Origin: JASHVB01 sp049522565 | GTDB lineage: Bacteria > Pseudomonadota > Alphaproteobacteria > Acetobacterales > Acetobacteraceae | Assembly: GCA_049522565.1 (NCBI GenBank) | Contig: JBEKNT010000375.1 | Coordinates: 1-6,876 of the forward strand | Reading direction: 5' to 3' | Length of the DNA stretch: 6,876 nt | In this document: positions 6,106 through 6,876 of the stretch, one piece after another | How the letters are laid out: the number at the start of each line of letters is the position of its first letter | Position numbering within the stretch: the first letter of the stretch is position 1 | Made by a program: the position numbers and the translations under genes | The notes under the pieces: model-generated | What the model was told of the DNA's origin: nothing | Databases searched by the model: none | What the model saw: only the letters and a program-made list of their open reading frames with translations

Positions 6106-6876
6106 ATGGACCTGCGCTTCACCCCGGAGGAAGCAACCTTCCGCGAGGAAGTCCGCGCCTTCATCCGCGACAACCTGCCGACCGACATCCGCGATCGCAT
6201 GCGGCTCGGCCACAGCCCGCGCAAGGAAGACACGGTGCGCTGGCAGCGCATCCTGAATAAGAAGGGATGGGCCGGCCTGTCCTGGCCAAAGGAATGGGGC
6301 GGAGCGGGCTGGACCGCCATCCAGAAGATGATCTTCCTGGAAGAGAACCAGGTCGCGCCGGCGCCGGAACTCTCATCGTTCAACATTACGATGATCGGCC
6401 CGGTGCTGATCCAGTTCGGCACGGAAGAGCAGAAGAACCGCTTTCTGCCGCGCGCGGCCAACCTGGACGACTGGTGGTGCCAGGGGTTTTCGGAACCCGG
6501 TGCCGGATCGGACCTTGCCTCGCTGAAGACCTCGGCGAAGCGCGACGGCGACACCTATGTGGTGAACGGCCAGAAGATCTGGACCTCGACGGCACATCAG
6601 GCCGACTGGTGCTTCCTGCTGGTGCGCACCAACCCCAACGCCGCCAAGCGCCAGGAGGGCATCTCCTTTCTGCTGGTCGATATGAAGACACCGGGCATCA
6701 CCGTGCGGCCGATCATCTCGATCGACGGCAGCCATCACCTGAACGAGGTTTTCTTCGATGACGTGAAGGTGCCGGTGAGCATGCGCGTCTATGAGGAAAA
6801 CAAGGGCTGGGACGTGGCGAAGTTCCTGCTGGGCAACGAACGCACCGGCATCGCGCGGCTCGGCAAATCGAAGGAA
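6106..6876 (+). CDS. Acyl-CoA dehydrogenase, PimC-like large subunit (3' end cut by window edge)
   Basis: The frame from ATG 6106 stays open to the last base, giving 257 residues of an expected roughly 390-400. The start MDLRFTPEEATFREEVRAF fits the family, and an SD precedes it. N-terminal helical domain about 1-120 (WQRILNKKGWAGLSWPKEWG 46-65) and beta domain from about 123 with WWCQGFSEPGAGSDLASLKT (123-142), VVNGQKIWTS (152-161) and LLVDMKTPGITVRPI (189-203). Glu245 in LLGNERTGIARLG is the likely helix-G catalytic base. The wording of these motifs matches proteins annotated as pimeloyl-CoA dehydrogenase large subunit (PimC), which pair with a small subunit usually encoded next door; that gene would lie beyond the window. 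The SMRVYEENKGW stretch departs from the usual Val-Gly before Glu-Glu-Asn. It is paralogous to the 411-residue ACAD at 908 and probably begins a new transcription unit. Annotation by substrate is uncertain, so no symbol is given. Confidence 0.92.
   Translation, partial: MDLRFTPEEATFREEVRAFIRDNLPTDIRDRMRLGHSPRKEDTVRWQRILNKKGWAGLSWPKEWGGAGWTAIQKMIFLEENQVAPAPELSSFNITMIGPVLIQFGTEEQKNRFLPRAANLDDWWCQGFSEPGAGSDLASLKTSAKRDGDTYVVNGQKIWTSTAHQADWCFLLVRTNPNAAKRQEGISFLLVDMKTPGITVRPIISIDGSHHLNEVFFDDVKVPVSMRVYEENKGWDVAKFLLGNERTGIARLGKSKE

Noticed and set aside
5952..6260. 102-codon + strand frame covering the divergent region
   Set aside because: It overlaps the PimC-like gene in another frame, has no SD and has biased shadow-like composition.

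Overview
This window is a run of acyl-CoA metabolism genes from a GC-rich bacterium. Gene density, codon use strongly biased to G/C at third positions, tight operon spacing, Shine-Dalgarno (SD) starts and the enzyme families all suit a Gram-negative proteobacterium with a broad fatty-acid, terpenoid or aromatic-acid degradation repertoire. The sequence alone does not fix the genus. No RNA gene, CRISPR array, insertion sequence or phage-like feature was seen.

Layout. From 3 to 5450 four genes run on the + strand as a likely operon: (1) the C-terminal three quarters of an acyl-CoA dehydrogenase (ACAD) cut by the left window edge; (2) a complete 411-residue ACAD 11 bp downstream; (3) a 705-residue NDP-forming acyl-CoA synthetase whose ATG overlaps the stop of gene 2 (ATGA); (4) a second complete ACAD of a different subfamily, 384 residues, after a 38-bp gap. 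Gene 5 is a small predicted membrane protein on the - strand, convergent with gene 4 and separated from it by only 6 bp. A 187-bp divergent intergenic region with several inverted repeats follows. Gene 6 is a third type of ACAD, PimC-like, on the + strand; it starts at 6106 and runs off the right edge.

How the genes fit together. The synthetase would activate a carboxylic acid to its CoA thioester, with ATP hydrolysed to ADP and phosphate. The dehydrogenases would then introduce the alpha,beta double bond and pass electrons to the electron-transfer flavoprotein. Residue comparison suggests that genes 1 and 2 are the non-catalytic and catalytic subunits of one heteromeric ACAD: gene 1 lacks a glutamate at both known catalytic-base positions, and gene 2 has one in an N-E-R motif. 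Gene 4 has its base at the other classical place (Y-E-G). Gene 6 belongs to the family of large subunits usually annotated as pimeloyl-CoA dehydrogenase, so its small-subunit partner probably lies just beyond the window. The substrate cannot be read from the sequence.

The most useful leads are the catalytic/non-catalytic subunit pairing, its translational coupling to an ADP-forming acyl-CoA synthetase, and the palindrome-rich divergent region between genes 5 and 6.
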